Origin: Siphonodentalium dalli
Taxonomy: Eukaryota; Mollusca; Scaphopoda; Gadilida; Siphonodentaliidae
Direction of reading: 5' to 3'
Assembly: GCA_032622095.1 (NCBI GenBank)
Contig: CP136061.1
Coordinates: forward strand, 119,732,754-119,796,753
DNA: 64,000 nucleotides
Position numbers and translations under genes: made by a program. How positions within the stretch are numbered: the stretch's first letter is position 1; each line of letters begins with the position of its first letter. This document shows positions 47,049-59,144 of this stretch, piece after piece. The notes beneath the pieces were generated by a model. The model was not told the DNA's origin. It saw nothing but the letters and a program-made list of their open reading frames with translations, and made no database searches.

Positions 47049-49916
47049 CAGGGAACGTAAACAAAGGGAAGGTTCACTTACGTCATGACGCTATGTAATC
47101 CGACTGGAGCCCGGCCGCCATGTTTCTGGTGGGATCGTGGAATATAACGTCATAGCGTTACTGCATTTCCCCCAATGAAATAAGCGGTCTAGCACTTCCT
47201 TGCTATACGTTTTGGGTGATTATCCAATGTAGGCATGAACAATGTTACCTTGTATTATTGTAATAAAGTATCAAAACCATCCATGTTATCTGAAAATGAC
47301 AGGTGTGGCCTTTGCTGTGTATTGGTATACACATATTCCCACACTTAAAAAAAAAACATATGTATGCACGTTTACGCGGTGGCCGATATGGCTGCGATCG
47401 ACTTGTGTGTGGTTATACATGTACGTAGGCTATATGTACATGTTGAATCAACTTGAGTGTGTGGTTTTAATGAAAAATATATAGTACATATAAATAACGA
47501 ACGTGCTCACAGCATGCTAGCTTCACAGCTTGTATCATTCAAGTTAGTATCTACACGGATGAAATCGTCAAATAAGATAATACACTAGGCATATATAGGT
47601 AAAATATAAGACCCATGCAGGTGATACAATATAAAGTATAGGCCTAGGTCCTACAGTTATTCCCACTGTACATGTAGTCGTGGTGCCTGGAACTTCATGT
47701 TTGTTGTAGTTTATAGGCTAAAAAATATAGGGCATATCAGTACTCATATATAATCCATTTAGGCAGAAATGAAGTTCCATTATATATTCACATCTGACAA
47801 AGTGGTGTCCATAATTCCAACAATATACCACAGTTGTCTGGGAATGATAGACTTTTTCAACCTCTGATTAATGCACTATGTATACAACATTCGTGAACAC
47901 ACTGGATTATCTTTTGGCATCTAAACTAAAGATTTAATTTTACTACAGGATTTAATTTTACTACAGGATTTAAATTACCATTCGATTGGCGTGTTTCTCA
48001 AAGCAATCAAGCAATCTGACACTGAATCACTGCCACACAGAATACATTGAATGTCACCTGAATCTCATTGATAAGTGGTCAGGTAAAGGAAAAACATATT
48101 TTCGACCCTGTGTCTGACACCCCCCCCCCACACTGAGAAAAAGAATTAATTTACTAATTCTTGGAATAAACAGTGAATCTGCTTCAAATTGAATGGGGGT
48201 TGTAAAGATGGAAAGATGGTAGATAGCACTCAATGGAAATTGGCTAGCCACGTCCCTGGCCATCGATGGAACAAATTAAATGGTGAAAATCGACTATTGG
48301 ACAAACACATGGCTGATGGATCATGGACAAACACCAGATAACAGTATGGTACCAAATAATACCACAGGTTGGAATAATTCCCCAAATTTAATAAAAGTAC
48401 AGATCTAAATAATAGTGCGGGCCGGGTGGATTCTGATCATGCTTTCCACAATCCACATGCAGAGTCATAATCAGACAAGTGATTTGATTATGAGTAATTC
48501 TCCATTATGAGTTCCATATATTTGGTCCTGAGATGATCTGAGGGCACATCTTGCAGGTGAGGCTGGTGATAAAAATTAAATAAACATAGTACATACCCAA
48601 ATAAGGATCATAGTTAATACAGGGTGGATGTTTTGCTGAAAATTAATGGACATACAGCCTATTTATGATATTCCTTTTATCTCGAAAGCATGTAATTTGA
48701 CATTTAACCAAGAAATTTATGATTTATGAACAGAACCTGGTGTGAAATGGTACAATGATGGTTACGAGCAGTTTCACCCTTTCAATATACAAACCGTTCA
48801 TAGCACCATGCATACATGATAACATGACATCAGTAGCTCGAAAACGAGTATGACTCATCACAAAAAAACACTTCAACCAGGCTCTGCTCATTATTCAATT
48901 TGTGATTCCAAAACAATTTGCTGTGACTATGAATATGACCCTACTCTTGGTCACACTATGTTGCGGGTCTACTCACACAAATTAGTACCGGTAATATGCT
49001 ATACATGTGTATTATAGTATTTTCGGTTATCTATTGTTATTCACAATTGAAAAGAAATTCCAGAATAGAGAAAGTACCAGTCGGTCTGAGAGTATTTTTT
49101 CCAGAAATCAGACTCCAGTCCCACTCCCAGTCTAAAATTTTATCTAATATTAACCTATAGTGTACATGTACACACATCATGCACCTTGGGTTGTGACTCA
49201 TTGTGACTGTGTATCACTCAAGTATACTGTTTTAGTGTTGTAAATAGAAGGCCTGTGTATTAAACCTGAAGTGGAGAATTACTTAATTTACTACTAAATT
49301 ACTAATTAGTGATAGGCCTAGGCCTACTGTGATAGATCATGTCATGAATCCCTACTCTCTGGCTATAACGCCCATATTCAGAGTTGAGAATGAGAGTAGA
49401 GATTCATCAATTTCATGGCATGATCTAATACTGTGATTTTGATAGTTGTCTATTATTTTATTTATTTATATTATTATTTTTCCATAATTAGTTGACTAGT
49501 ATCTAACTGACACGAACCAAGTCGTTTGATACATCTAGTTTGAAAAAGGCAGTGATTGATGAATCTGATTTAAATAAACAGTGAATGTCAACTTAGTTGA
49601 ATTTGAACCTGACTCGAAAGCTGTCAAATTCGCGTTGTCAAATATTCATTTAAACACAAAATATTGCGAATTTAAGACGTTATTTCATAAAACTACATAC
49701 CACCATGAACCAACAAGTAATGTAATCAAATATTTCTTCGGGTTGAAGTCAAATTAATTACTTTTACCTATTGTTTAGAATGTTAACTAATCACATCAAT
49801 GTTTACGTTGTCAATGTCAAAAGGCTGAAAGCGAAAGACGGACATCCCACCAGAAAGATGGCGGCCAGATTACACGTTTTGATTGGAGTAGACCTTCCCG
49901 TTGTTTACGTTCCCTG
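47049..49916. mobile_element. 2.9-kb TIR element, CAGGGAACG ends
   Basis: The left end CAGGGAACGTAAACAAAGGG is inverted at the right end (...CCCGTTGTTTACGTTCCCTG). The TIRs extend about 80-90 bp with gaps to a shared 'ggccgccat.tttctggtggga'. GTTGGAT flanks both sides (47042-47048, 49917-49923); the match extends to GGTTGGATC if the terminal bases are counted differently. The interior has no transposase-like frame; frames at 47242-47484 and 48054-48263 are short and featureless. Same CAG..CTG and 7-bp pattern as families P and H. Confidence 0.8.
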
Positions 49917-49923
49917 GTTGGAT

Positions 49924-50202
49924 CCACTGGATTCACTGCTTGAACCGTGATGATGTATATCAAATGTAGATATTATTATTTCTTTAGACCAAGTTCCGTA
50001 TCATGGGTTTTCTGGTTACTTTCACTTTAGATTTAGCAAGTTCAGTAAGTTCCCTCGTTGATTCGCAGTGACGTACGTCTATCACTGTAAATGACTAAAT
50101 CTCACAAACGTTGGTAACTGACTGACCACGAGATCGGGTTGCTTCTGCTTTTATACCAAAGCAACCCTTTCCTATGATGCATCGCGAAACCAACCTGAAA
50201 AC
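49924..50202. other. Short spacer, nothing seen
   Basis: Non-repetitive sequence between the TIR element and the LTR element; contains an inverted 'gggttgctt'/'aagcaaccc' pair at about 50137-50167. Confidence 0.3.
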
Positions 50203-50207
50203 CAACA

Positions 50208-50364
50208 TGTCATGTATCGTTCCGCTTTTGTATTGTTTGAATGATTCCCACTTGTGTATATACGCACATCCGACATCTTGAATAAAACATCTATCGAGAT
50301 CAGAAGTATCGACCATTTAATCACACAACATCCAGATATAATGGGGTTTAATCGATACATATTA
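50208..50364 (+). repeat. 5' LTR
   Basis: TGTCATGTATCG...TACATATTA, 157 bp. An AATAAA poly(A) signal lies at 50281-50286. The end is TTA rather than the usual CA, in both LTRs. Seven differences from the 3' LTR. Confidence 0.9.
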
Positions 50365-50366
50365 GT

Positions 50367-50377
50367 TGGCGACGAGG
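50367..50377 (+). promoter_or_regulatory. Primer binding site, probably tRNA-Ser
   Basis: TGGCGACGAGG starts two bases after the LTR and is complementary to a tRNA 3' end CCTCGTCGCCA, which is that of animal tRNA-Ser(GCU) as I know it. Mag-type elements are known to use tRNA-Ser. Confidence 0.7.
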
Positions 50378-50387
50378 ATAAACAATA

Positions 50388-51279
50388 ATGTCATTGTCCA
50401 CTGTCGGCCAGGTGGGAGAGTTTGTCGCCGAGGAGGGAGATTGGGAGCAATATATTGAGAGAATTGAACATTATTTTGTGACCAACGAAATAAAGGATGA
50501 TGAACAAAAGATCTATATTGCTCTGTGTATGCGGTAAACAATGTTACAAACTGGTCCGTTATATGTTAGCTCCACAAAAACCCAAGAACTTGAAGTTTGA
50601 TGAAATTGTGGAATGTGTAAGGAAACATAAATACCCAAAACCATCCCCCATTGTCAAGAGATATGAATTCAACAGCCGTTATAGAGCTGAAGCTGAGAGC
50701 GTAGTTGACTATGTTGCAGCTTTGAGGCATTGTATATTTCAATTGCAATGGAAACTGCTGATAAACAATCTGAAGTTTTATGTACGAAATCTAAGGAAAG
50801 TGTCGAAAAACAAGATGTCAAAAATGTTCGACCGGATACGAGACCAAAATTTGGGACAAACTAAATTTTCGAATTCACCAAAAATAAATAAACCATGCCA
50901 CAGATGCCTATCTAATTTTCATGGACTGGATTCATGCCTTTTTAAGGAGAGTGACTGTTTTCTGTGCCGATCAATTGGCCATATTCGAAAAGCATGCAGA
51001 ACAAAGAAAAGTAACAGTAACTCTAGACACACTTATAAAAATTCGACAAATGTTGTTGATGTCAAAAATTCCGACTCATATTCCGACGAAGAAACGCATT
51101 GGTTGTATCGGGTGAACGAAAATAAAATTGAGCCAATTATTGTTGATGGTAGAGATGGAATTGGACACTGGTGCTTCGGTATCGTTGATGGACAGAGATG
51201 CATACCAGAAATTAACGGGAACAGTTCATTTCGAAAAGACGCAGATGAAATTAAAAACATATACAGGGTCTTCAGTTAA
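50388..51279 (+). pseudogene. gag: gag: capsid-like part and nucleocapsid, frame-broken
   Basis: The likely start is the ATG at 50388, whose frame ends at a stop at 50535-50537. The rest of gag continues in another frame (50497-51279), so a frame change lies near 50500-50535. In the second frame, two CX2CX4HX4C zinc knuckles stand in tandem: one at about residues 128-141 (CHRC..H..C) and one at about 147-160 (CFLC..H..C). They are followed by a basic, Ser/Asn-rich tail, as in Mag-type nucleocapsids. Gag packages the RNA and forms the particle. Just before the end of this frame the protease begins in another frame. Confidence 0.85.
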
Positions 51280-51802
51280 AGTTTTAGGATAAGTTGAAGA
51301 AGAAATTTGGTATGATGGAGAGATGTTCATGCCGTTGATTATTGTGGACAAATGACCGACGTTGATTGGACGTACCTGGTTAAAACATATCCAGTTAAAG
51401 TGGAATGAACTGAATGTCAACCTTATACAGAATAATACAGCTGTTGAATCTTGTCAGGCTGAAGTAGACAATCTTACGAAGGAATGTGACATATTTCGCG
51501 ATGAACTTGGTACATTCAAAGACGTTGAGGCGAAAATCTACATTGATAAGGATGCGACTCCTAAGTATTTTCGGGCACGTCCGGTACCATACGCCATTAA
51601 GGAATTGGTAGACGAGGAACTGAATAAATTGGAGAGACTAAATGTGATCAAACCTGTTGATTCATCGGAATGGGCGAGTCCAATTGTTGTTGTTCCGAAA
51701 GGGAAAAATAAAGTCCGTATTTGTGCAGATTATAAAGTGACCATTAATAACCATTGCAAACTTGATCCTTACCCAGTTCCGAAAATCCAGGATCTCATTT
51801 AA
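51155..51802 (+). pseudogene. pol: pol: protease and first part of reverse transcriptase, with stops
   Basis: The aspartic protease motif LDTGAS is read from 51155 in a different frame from gag. The same frame holds two stops before reaching the RT N-terminal part, which is open at 51362-51802. There RT carries 'VPYAIKELVDEELNKLE', 'WASPIVVVPK' and 'VRICADYK', all diagnostic of the RT finger region of Ty3-type elements. A stop right after 'PVPKIQDLI' (51800-51802) falls where the family normally continues into the first catalytic Asp region. Confidence 0.88.
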
Positions 51803-51819
51803 TCTTTGTCAGGGGGTCA

Positions 51820-52428
51820 AAACTTGATTCATCAATGGCGTACCTTCAATGTCCTTTACATGACGATTCGAAAAAGTTTACTACTATAAATACACATAGA
51901 GGGCTATATATTTATAACAGAATGCCATTTGGTTACTAATCAAGTGGGCCTATCTTTCAGAGACATATTGAGAACCTTTTGAAAGATATTCCTAATTGTG
52001 TTGTATTCCAAGATGATATTCTGTGTACTGGTCCAAATGATTCATCTCACATTAAAATACTTAAATTAGTGTTGGATAGGCTTTCAGAAGCTGGTTTGCG
52101 AGTTAATAAAGAGAAATGTCAATTTATGCAAGATTGTGTTGTTTACTTGGGTCATGAAATTAGTGCAAAAGGTGTCAGTCCAGTACAGGACAAAGTGTAT
52201 GCCATTAATAACTGCCCAAGTCAAGAGAGTATTGCTCAATTAAAAGCTTTTCTTGGGATGTTGGAATATTATCGGAAGTATATTCCAAATTTTGCTCAGA
52301 TTCTAGAACCATTACACATGCTTCTTCATAAAGGTCAAACGTGGGTTTGGGGTGAAAGACAAAAACAGCATTTGAGTCTGCTAAGAAGGCTCTTGTCTCT
52401 GCCGAGGTACTTACTTTATTTGACATAA
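51820..52428 (+). pseudogene. pol: pol: reverse transcriptase palm and connection, shifted frame
   Basis: From about 51820 the RT resumes in another frame with the first catalytic Asp in LDSSMAYLQ, followed by 'THRGLYIYNRMPFGY' and a stop at about 51938. The frame then stays open (51979-52428). It carries the catalytic pair in VFQDDILCTG (the YXDD box, here F-Q-D-D), 'VVYLGHEIS' and 'LKAFLGMLEYYRKYIPNFA', standard for this family. A further frame change near 52370 separates it from RNase H. Confidence 0.88.
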
Positions 52429-53648
52429 ATAAGAAAATTATTGTTGCTTGTGATGCTTCATCAGTTGGTATTTCTGCAGTCTTAAGCCATGTAATGTCAG
52501 ATGGGTCAGAAAGGCCAGTTGTTTTTGCTTCGCGTGCATTATCGTCTCCTGAGCAAAACTACAGTGTTGTTGATAAAGAGGGATTATCGGTAATGTTTTC
52601 GTTGAGAAAATTTAATGCATATATGTATGGTGCAAAAGAACCTTTTATCATATACAGTGATAATAAAGCATTAATTACTTTATTTGGAGAATCAAAGTGT
52701 GTACCAGAGATTGCATCAATGAGGGTAAAAAGGTGGTCATTGTTGTAATCTGGATACAATTACAAAATTGTTCATCGACCTGGTTATAAAAACTGTAATG
52801 CTGATGCACTTAGCAGACTGCCTTGTGATGGTGAAAAACCGAACCCATCTGATTTTGATGGTCCTGATTGTTCAGCAGGATATGTAAATCTGATGGAGTT
52901 GATTGATTCACCCGATACAAGCAGTCAGATAGCTAAGTGGACAAACCAGGATGCTGTATTGGCAAAAGTCAAACAATTCATATTATTGGGCTGGCCTTGC
53001 AGTGTAGAGCCAGAATTTAAATCATATGTAAATAGAAAAGATGAGCTCAGTATTGAAGATAATTGTGTCATTTGGGGGTCAAGAGTGATTGTGCCAGCAA
53101 GAGCTCAATCAAAGATGTTATCATTATTGCATGATTCTCACCCAGGCATGATTGGTATGAAAGCTCTAGCAAGGTCTTATATTTGGTGGCCCAATTTGGA
53201 TTCTGATATAGAGCCATATGTAAGAAAATGTCCAACTTGCCAAAACATTGCTAAGTTATCGCCAAAGGTTAATGTAAGTCCCTGGGATATCCCCAAAAGA
53301 CCTTGGTCGAGAATTCATATTGATTATGCTGGTCCAATTAACAACAAAATGTTTCTTGTGATTGCTGATGCATATAACAAATGGCTGGAAGTAAAAATAA
53401 CAAATTCATGTAATTCTGAATCCACTATACTTAGAGAAGTATTTTCATGTCATGGATTGCCTAATACCATTGTGTCAGATAATGGGCCATGCTTTACAAG
53501 TTCAGAGTTTGAAAACTTTGTGGAAAAGAATGGCATAAAACATATTCGCACTTCGCCATTTCATCCTGCATCTAATGGTTTTGCCGAGAGAGCTGTGCAA
53601 TCTTTTAAACGAGGTTTAAAAGAAATTTACACCAGGCTCACTAAGTAA
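52380..53648 (+). pseudogene. pol: pol: RNase H and integrase core, one internal stop
   Basis: RNase H shows its acidic residues in ACDASSVG (52448 on), NYSVVDKEGL and IYSDNKAL. A single stop at 52746-52748 sits in the conserved 'RW.LL.S.YNYKI..RPG' block. The same frame then goes on through 'NADALSRLP' into integrase (52893-53648). Integrase has the HHCC zinc finger (H..H in LLHDSHPGMIG, C..C in CPTCQ) and the D,D-35-E triad in HIDYAGP, VSDNGP and GFAERAVQ. The triad is intact, but the frame ends early at 53646-53648. Confidence 0.9.
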
Positions 53649-54240
53649 TAGAGTTTCAAGGTTTCTATTTGGACATAGAATAACACCACATTCAACTACT
53701 GGTGTGGCTCCATCCACTTTACTCATGGGTAAAACCTTGTTGTCGCCTTTAACAAAGGTTTCACCCTCACTGAGTGATAGGAGGGAGGACAAGGCTTCAG
53801 TTTATAAGGAAAGTTCTGATAATTTTAGAAATTTAGAGGGAGAGGCTGTATATTGTAGAAATTATGCTTCTTGTCCTAAATGGATACCTGGTGTTATAAT
53901 AAGTAAAGTTGGCAATGTAATGTATGATGTTGAGCTTAATTCAGGTCGTGTTGTCAGTAAGCATGCAAATCAATTACGACATAGAGACATAGTTTTAGAG
54001 GAGACAAATGTAAATGTAGATTGTGAGTTCAATGTTCAAAGCAAATGTAATTCTGATGATTTATCTGATGCAATTATACCGCCAATTGTTGAAGACAGTT
54101 TACAGCAATCATATGGTTCAGAGATGTCTCCAATTGTTAATATAAATGAAAATGGTATTAGCAATTCAGAAAAGTCTGTTGTGCATAGTGATCAAAATGT
54201 TGATAGCAATGTTGAGACTCAGTTGAGACGAACAAGTTGA
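53640..54240 (+). pseudogene. pol: pol: integrase C-terminal part, shifted frame
   Basis: Continues in another frame with 'ITPHSTTGVAPSTLLMGK', the usual sequence after the integrase catalytic core, then a basic/acidic linker, 'YCRNYASCPKWIPGVI' (a chromatin-targeting-like C-terminal SH3-type region) and an acidic, Ser/Asn-rich tail to a stop at 54238-54240. No additional reading frame follows before the purine tract. Confidence 0.82.
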
Positions 54241-54326
54241 AAACCAAGAAAACCAGATAGACTTGATTTATAAATGTTGTCTACTTTAGCATCACCATTA
54301 CACATATGTATTGATTAATATTTGTT

Positions 54327-54335
54327 AGGGGAGGA
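54327..54335 (+). promoter_or_regulatory. Polypurine tract
   Basis: AGGGGAGGA ends four bases before the 3' LTR, the expected primer for plus-strand DNA synthesis. Confidence 0.75.
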
Positions 54336-54339
54336 TAGT

Positions 54340-54496
54340 TGTCATGTATCGTTCCGCTTTTGTATTGTTTGAATGCTTCCCACTTTTGCATATACGGACA
54401 TCCGGCATCTTGAATAAAACATCTATCGAGATAAGAAGTGTCGACCATTTAATCACACAACATCCAGATATAATGGGGTTTAATCGATACATATTA
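54340..54496 (+). repeat. 3' LTR
   Basis: 157 bp, same ends as the 5' LTR, AATAAA at 54413-54418. Followed by CAACC (54497-54501), compared with CAACA before the 5' LTR. Confidence 0.9.
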
Positions 54497-54501
54497 CAAC
54501 C

Positions 54502-57390
54502 CGAACAACAACCCCATAAAAGCCCAACCCGAAATCCAACCCTTTGCATAGATACCTTAGCACCCGCGTGCACAAACAAACCGGAAGTACGGAATAATGA
54601 GAATAACGAAAACATTGGATGATATGAATGAAAATACGAACGCGAATATTGTTGAATAATGACCGAAATAATATGATTTACGGAGTGACATGGAATAAAT
54701 ATGCGAGAATATGACTTCATATTGAAGTTTGGATAATTATGACCGATTGATGAGTATTATAAATGAAGTTTGTGACGTGAAATAAAGTAAACATTGATAC
54801 GATATTTTGTACATGAACGAAGGTAGCGGCGTATTTACGGTGCAAAGAAGGAAACTTAATTATAGCTAGAATAGTTAATATTAATAAATTTTAGTAAAGG
54901 AAATAGTTTAGGAATATATATAAATTTGTAAAACACTTAACTCCACACCGTAGCAACGCTACACCACCCCTTCTGGAGTAAGAAATAGGGTCCACCGTGA
55001 CCCTACTATAACTAAACATAATATGTGGTAATTATATGATGATTGTTTAAATATATAAATTGAAAAAAATATAAAATATAATCTTTGTTTTATATATTTT
55101 TTTAAGTTACCGGTAATTTCTAAATTGCATATATATCGCGGAACGTCCATTGCAAGACTTAATGTTTATCTAACATATAACATGTGACACCTACGATTTA
55201 AAAAGCCAGTAACAATAATAACACTACTTGCGTCAGTAGTTTTTTTTTTTAATGATTTTGGCCAGTTCGATAGCAACTCCGTATAGCCGAATATTGCCGA
55301 TTATACATCGGAAACACTTCGTTTATGGTACAACTGAACAAAAAACATATGTTACTCATAATTACACGGCATATTATTTGCGTGATTTAACATGAAACGT
55401 AGATTATAATACATCATTATGACCGTAAGATTTCAATATTTCCGCTATATATGGCATCGTTTATTGATTTGTATTGTAAAAGTTATTAAAATTGACGAAA
55501 ACTCCCGCCACTGGATCTGGACACTATAGAGCGCAGTATCTAGCCGTACCAATATCACTAGTTGCTTTACGTCCAAGGGAACTAGGAATAGTATAAGCCA
55601 TGCATAATTCAAGGCATGAAGGGCATTCATGAATCAAACCAAAATGCTCATATTTCATATGTAAACTTGTAGTATCAACTTTCTGATGGTTACCAAGAAT
55701 TAACTTATCAAAACGAAACACGAGTCTATAAATTGAATCCGAAGGAGACAGTTTCCGATGAATTGAGTGATAATTAACGATACTAGCCAATGCCCCATTA
55801 AATTTAGTGAAAGAGACATCTCCCTCACATGTGTCAATTCTCCATATTTTGGCCCCAGCAATGTATATAAAATATATTTACTGATAATAATTGGGTATTT
55901 GTTTAATTGTTGTGGGTTTCTAAAATGGGTTCATGAGTTTCACGATACTACTGGTCCATTAAACGCTAACATCAGACATCTCTGATACCACAGATGTCAT
56001 TCGTCATTGAAATAAAAGTACAAACCCGACATGTTGACCTATTTTCATTGTTTCGGAAAGTCAAGTACACACTTAACCATGCATCAAAAATCTTTAGGTT
56101 TCAGTGTATTGCGGAAAGATTATCACATTTCGTTCACCAGCCACAAAAATTATACCAAGTGCATCGCATATTGGGGCAATACCTACCATTTCCAATATTT
56201 TGACAGCCATATTGGACCAAAGTGACAATTTTGTCATATTTGGTCTCTCTTATCCCCCAAGGTTTGCTCATTTCCTACTCGAACGTGACAGACTAGAATT
56301 CCAAAAATCATAATTATGCGGGTGAAATTTCATGCCACATTGTTTAAAGGAATATTATTCTGAAAAATGTTTAGTACTTCCTTTCAATATACCAATATTA
56401 TATAATTAAAATGTCCAAAGAATGCCGAAGATCTTATGTTGTAGACGAAGTCACGTGATTGAAGTCACTTGATCACCGGTCGGTGCGGTCACATGATATA
56501 GCATGTGACAATGACGTAGCGATAGAGGAATTCCCGTTACTATCAAAACAAAGCAACCTTACTGTTTGCCAGCTTATATGTGTATAAATGGCTTTGTGCA
56601 TATATCATCGACATCTTTCTGCATCTTTGTATCAATTACGCATAAACATATAGTATTATAAAAGCGTGCGCTTACGTCGATACAAACATTGACCCTGGTT
56701 AGTTTGAACATCCATTTATGACACCTTTCGAAGGATGATAACATATATAAATACATGTACACGAACTTTCGATACACTTGCTTTATATACCCGTCAAAGT
56801 CATAGCAATTTCCGGTTTAAAAAAGATATTTCTGACACTTCACGGTGAAGATTCTGTACTAAGTACCAGGGTAGTACTGTTTCAAAAGCAGCAGACTCCC
56901 ATACAAAAGACGGTTAGTTTTTGAATAACCTTGACCTTAACCCATGACCTTGAAGTTTGTTGCATCAATATCAATTTATCTGGAACTAACCATGCTATGA
57001 TCATTCATGGTTAATATAAGCAATTGGTTAATATTTACTCAAACAATGCATAATTCTTTATATTCAATGGAATTGAATACGGTTGCCATGGAAACAGGGT
57101 TTTTCACTATAAGCGCACCACATTTCGCGACCACAGAAATGTCTATCTAATGTGCTACACAATAAGCTTCAATGTGGTGTATATCAATCTCAGCTGTATG
57201 GTGGGTGCATTGAATCGAAATATATGGGGTCCTTGCCGCTCACCAAAAATTATTGAAATCAGTTCATATTTGTTTGAGTTATCAAACCAGACGGACCAAT
57301 GGCAAATGAAGGTCCATAACTACAGCAAAAAATCGGAACCAACCTGGTCTGCTAACTGATTTGAGACATTATGGCAAGCAACTTGTATAC
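54502..57390. other. No gene seen
   Basis: AT-rich. Minus-strand frames at 54325-54720 read through the LTR. The overlapping + frames at 55994-56313 have no recognisable domain. 'gttgccatggaaacagggt' at 57083 recalls a phrase in the fold-back arms but is not enough to call an element. Confidence 0.4.
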
Positions 57391-57743
57391 CAAAAGTTTC
57401 TGCTGTCTGTGGTCATCTTCTCTAAAATATCAATATATTTTCCAACAGAATCTAATATCGACACTTTCTCGTCTTCAGTGAATGCAAGACTGTGCCCTTG
57501 GCGTGGAGTGCCAAGTATCCCAGACAATATGCATGGGGTGTCCCCCCTTTGACTTTGTTTTTGCTTTCGGCATGTATATTTTCTATCTGAGAATACATTT
57601 GCACTGGCGGTTATATATATGTGGACCGTATACACACCTGAAAACGCTTCCGTGGCGATCACACGTCGGGCAGACAAGGCGATAATTGTGTTGTCGAAAT
57701 GATACGGACAACCGGTCGTCAAACACTCAACATCAAAATTCAT
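57369..57743 (-). repeat. Repeat Q with the longest frame, possible Myb/SANT-like start
   Basis: A 124-residue minus-strand frame. Related DNA and protein phrases occur at 10876-11140 and 9342-9445, so this is a dispersed repeat and not a single-copy gene. Residues about 86-117 (LAFTEDEKVSILDSVGKY and on to ..EKMTTD) have the spacing of a Myb/SANT-like helix 1 and the following 'KY..I.E...TD', as seen in Harbinger-associated Myb-like proteins. The remaining domain is lost after the stop at 57369. Upstream residues (GCPYHFDN, VFSDR, CRKQKQ) are shared with the 10.9-kb copy. The function is inferred only. Confidence 0.45.
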
Positions 57744-57744
57744 T

Positions 57745-58850
57745 GGGCAAGGCTTGTCGATAAAAACTATGGAGTATGTTTACCTTGTTTATATCTCACA
57801 TATACCCATGGTATATATATAAACAGGCTATCGGTATCTGCCGTTCATGTTTACGATATAACTGTCTTTTTCACAACCTGCAATTACCAGCCCTATACAA
57901 ATTTCATTTCCACTCAAAACTGGTCTTGTAAATTGCCATAGAAACGGATGTTTATCGACGAGACATGACATGACATGGCCAGTGAGGCTAACTAATACAA
58001 CACAAACTTAATATGATCACACGCGCTAGCGTAATTAACGAACCAAATCTAAATCACTCACATGAGGGTATCTGTAGCGTTTAAAACAATTCTTATCAAA
58101 ATCACTTTATGGATTCCCACCATATAAGATTCACATGTATAAGGCTTATATTTCGTTGGGTAATTATAAGTAGTTATATGTGTTGTCGAGAGTGGAACTG
58201 AAACTAACCATTATATTACTTGGTGCACTGAACGGGGGAGCTCTCCGCTTGAGATACTCAGGCTAGATGGAGAAGCGTGTCCATTTCATAATGTTCGTTT
58301 CATTCATAACATGTAGTACTGACCCCACCATAGACCCCCGTAGGATTCTCATGTGGAGAACTGACTATATATGAACTTCGATATGTAGGTTATATGCTTT
58401 CAAAAAATTGGGTAGACATAACAGAAAGTTGCTCGGTTGCTATGGCACGACTTAAACACGAATGCCAATTATTGAGGTTTCCGACAATTGGGGCAGTATT
58501 CACCAAGTGGGTTTATTTTATAAACCATGTAGTTTATTTGGTAGCGGCTGAACGCACAACTTAAGTGTTACTATTGTAACCACTGACATTACCAGAAATA
58601 TTGGATTTTTCTTATGACGATGTATATAGAAATCCAGTGATAGCGGAACGATTAATTAAATTTGTTGCGCGGGATTAATAAGAACTCGCCAGTGTGCAAG
58701 TGATTCTGTCGAAAGTTAACTCCTGAACGGTCAACAGTAAAACGCCCAATTCTGCGATACTGGCTGGAAAGAATATACGAACATAAGAGGGCTGACCCAT
58801 CTATATCAGAATTGCGGTGAGCAAAGTTATATTTAAAATGTATTTACACA
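57745..58850. other. No gene seen
   Basis: Non-repetitive AT-rich sequence; no frame or exon can be supported. Confidence 0.35.
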
Positions 58851-58853
58851 AGG

Positions 58854-59105
58854 ATGTGTCTAGAATGTCTCCGTTGGGGTGTAATACTTGGAATTTATAA
58901 CTGCACCTCCTTTGGACCAGAAATAGCTGAATTATTGAAAATAACAAAGCCAGTCATTTCTTTAAAAAGAATAGGCAACATAACAGTACATAGCAGTGTA
59001 GTTGGCAAGAGATTAGGTAGCCAAACGGGCATGTGTGTTTGTGTCAACAATAAAACAGGAACATGTATACGCAGATCATCAATGCTACAACATTCGTCCT
59101 GGTAG
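58854..59105 (+). CDS. Unrecognised 83-codon frame, doubtful
   Basis: It starts at an ATG and has a mixed, non-repetitive amino-acid composition with a cysteine cluster (CVCVNNKTGTC) near the end. No family is recognised, and there is no clear promoter, splice site or poly(A) signal. It ends 40 bp before the end of the opposing frame at 59145. It could be an exon, an old element or chance. Confidence 0.15.
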   Translation: MCLECLRWGVILGIYNCTSFGPEIAELLKITKPVISLKRIGNITVHSSVVGKRLGSQTGMCVCVNNKTGTCIRRSSMLQHSSW

Positions 59106-59144
59106 TGTGTTGTGGATCATAGTAACATTGACATATTCAGCAGT

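Larger units (their letters stand above)
50208..54496 (+). mobile_element. Ty3-type (Metaviridae, Mag-like) LTR retrotransposon, decayed
   Basis: A complete element of about 4.3 kb: two 157-bp LTRs, primer site, gag with two zinc knuckles, protease, reverse transcriptase, RNase H, integrase, purine tract. The domain order PR-RT-RH-IN places it in Ty3 type. No env-like frame follows integrase. The LTRs differ at about 7 of 157 positions (4-5%), so the insertion is not recent. Flanks are CAACA and CAACC, a 5-bp duplication with one change. Coding is broken by several frame changes and stops, so it is inactive. Confidence 0.92.

Noticed and set aside
50497-51279. gag-pol overlap as programmed frameshifting
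   Set aside because: Possible in Ty3-type elements, but so many other frame changes and stops exist here that simple decay is the better explanation.
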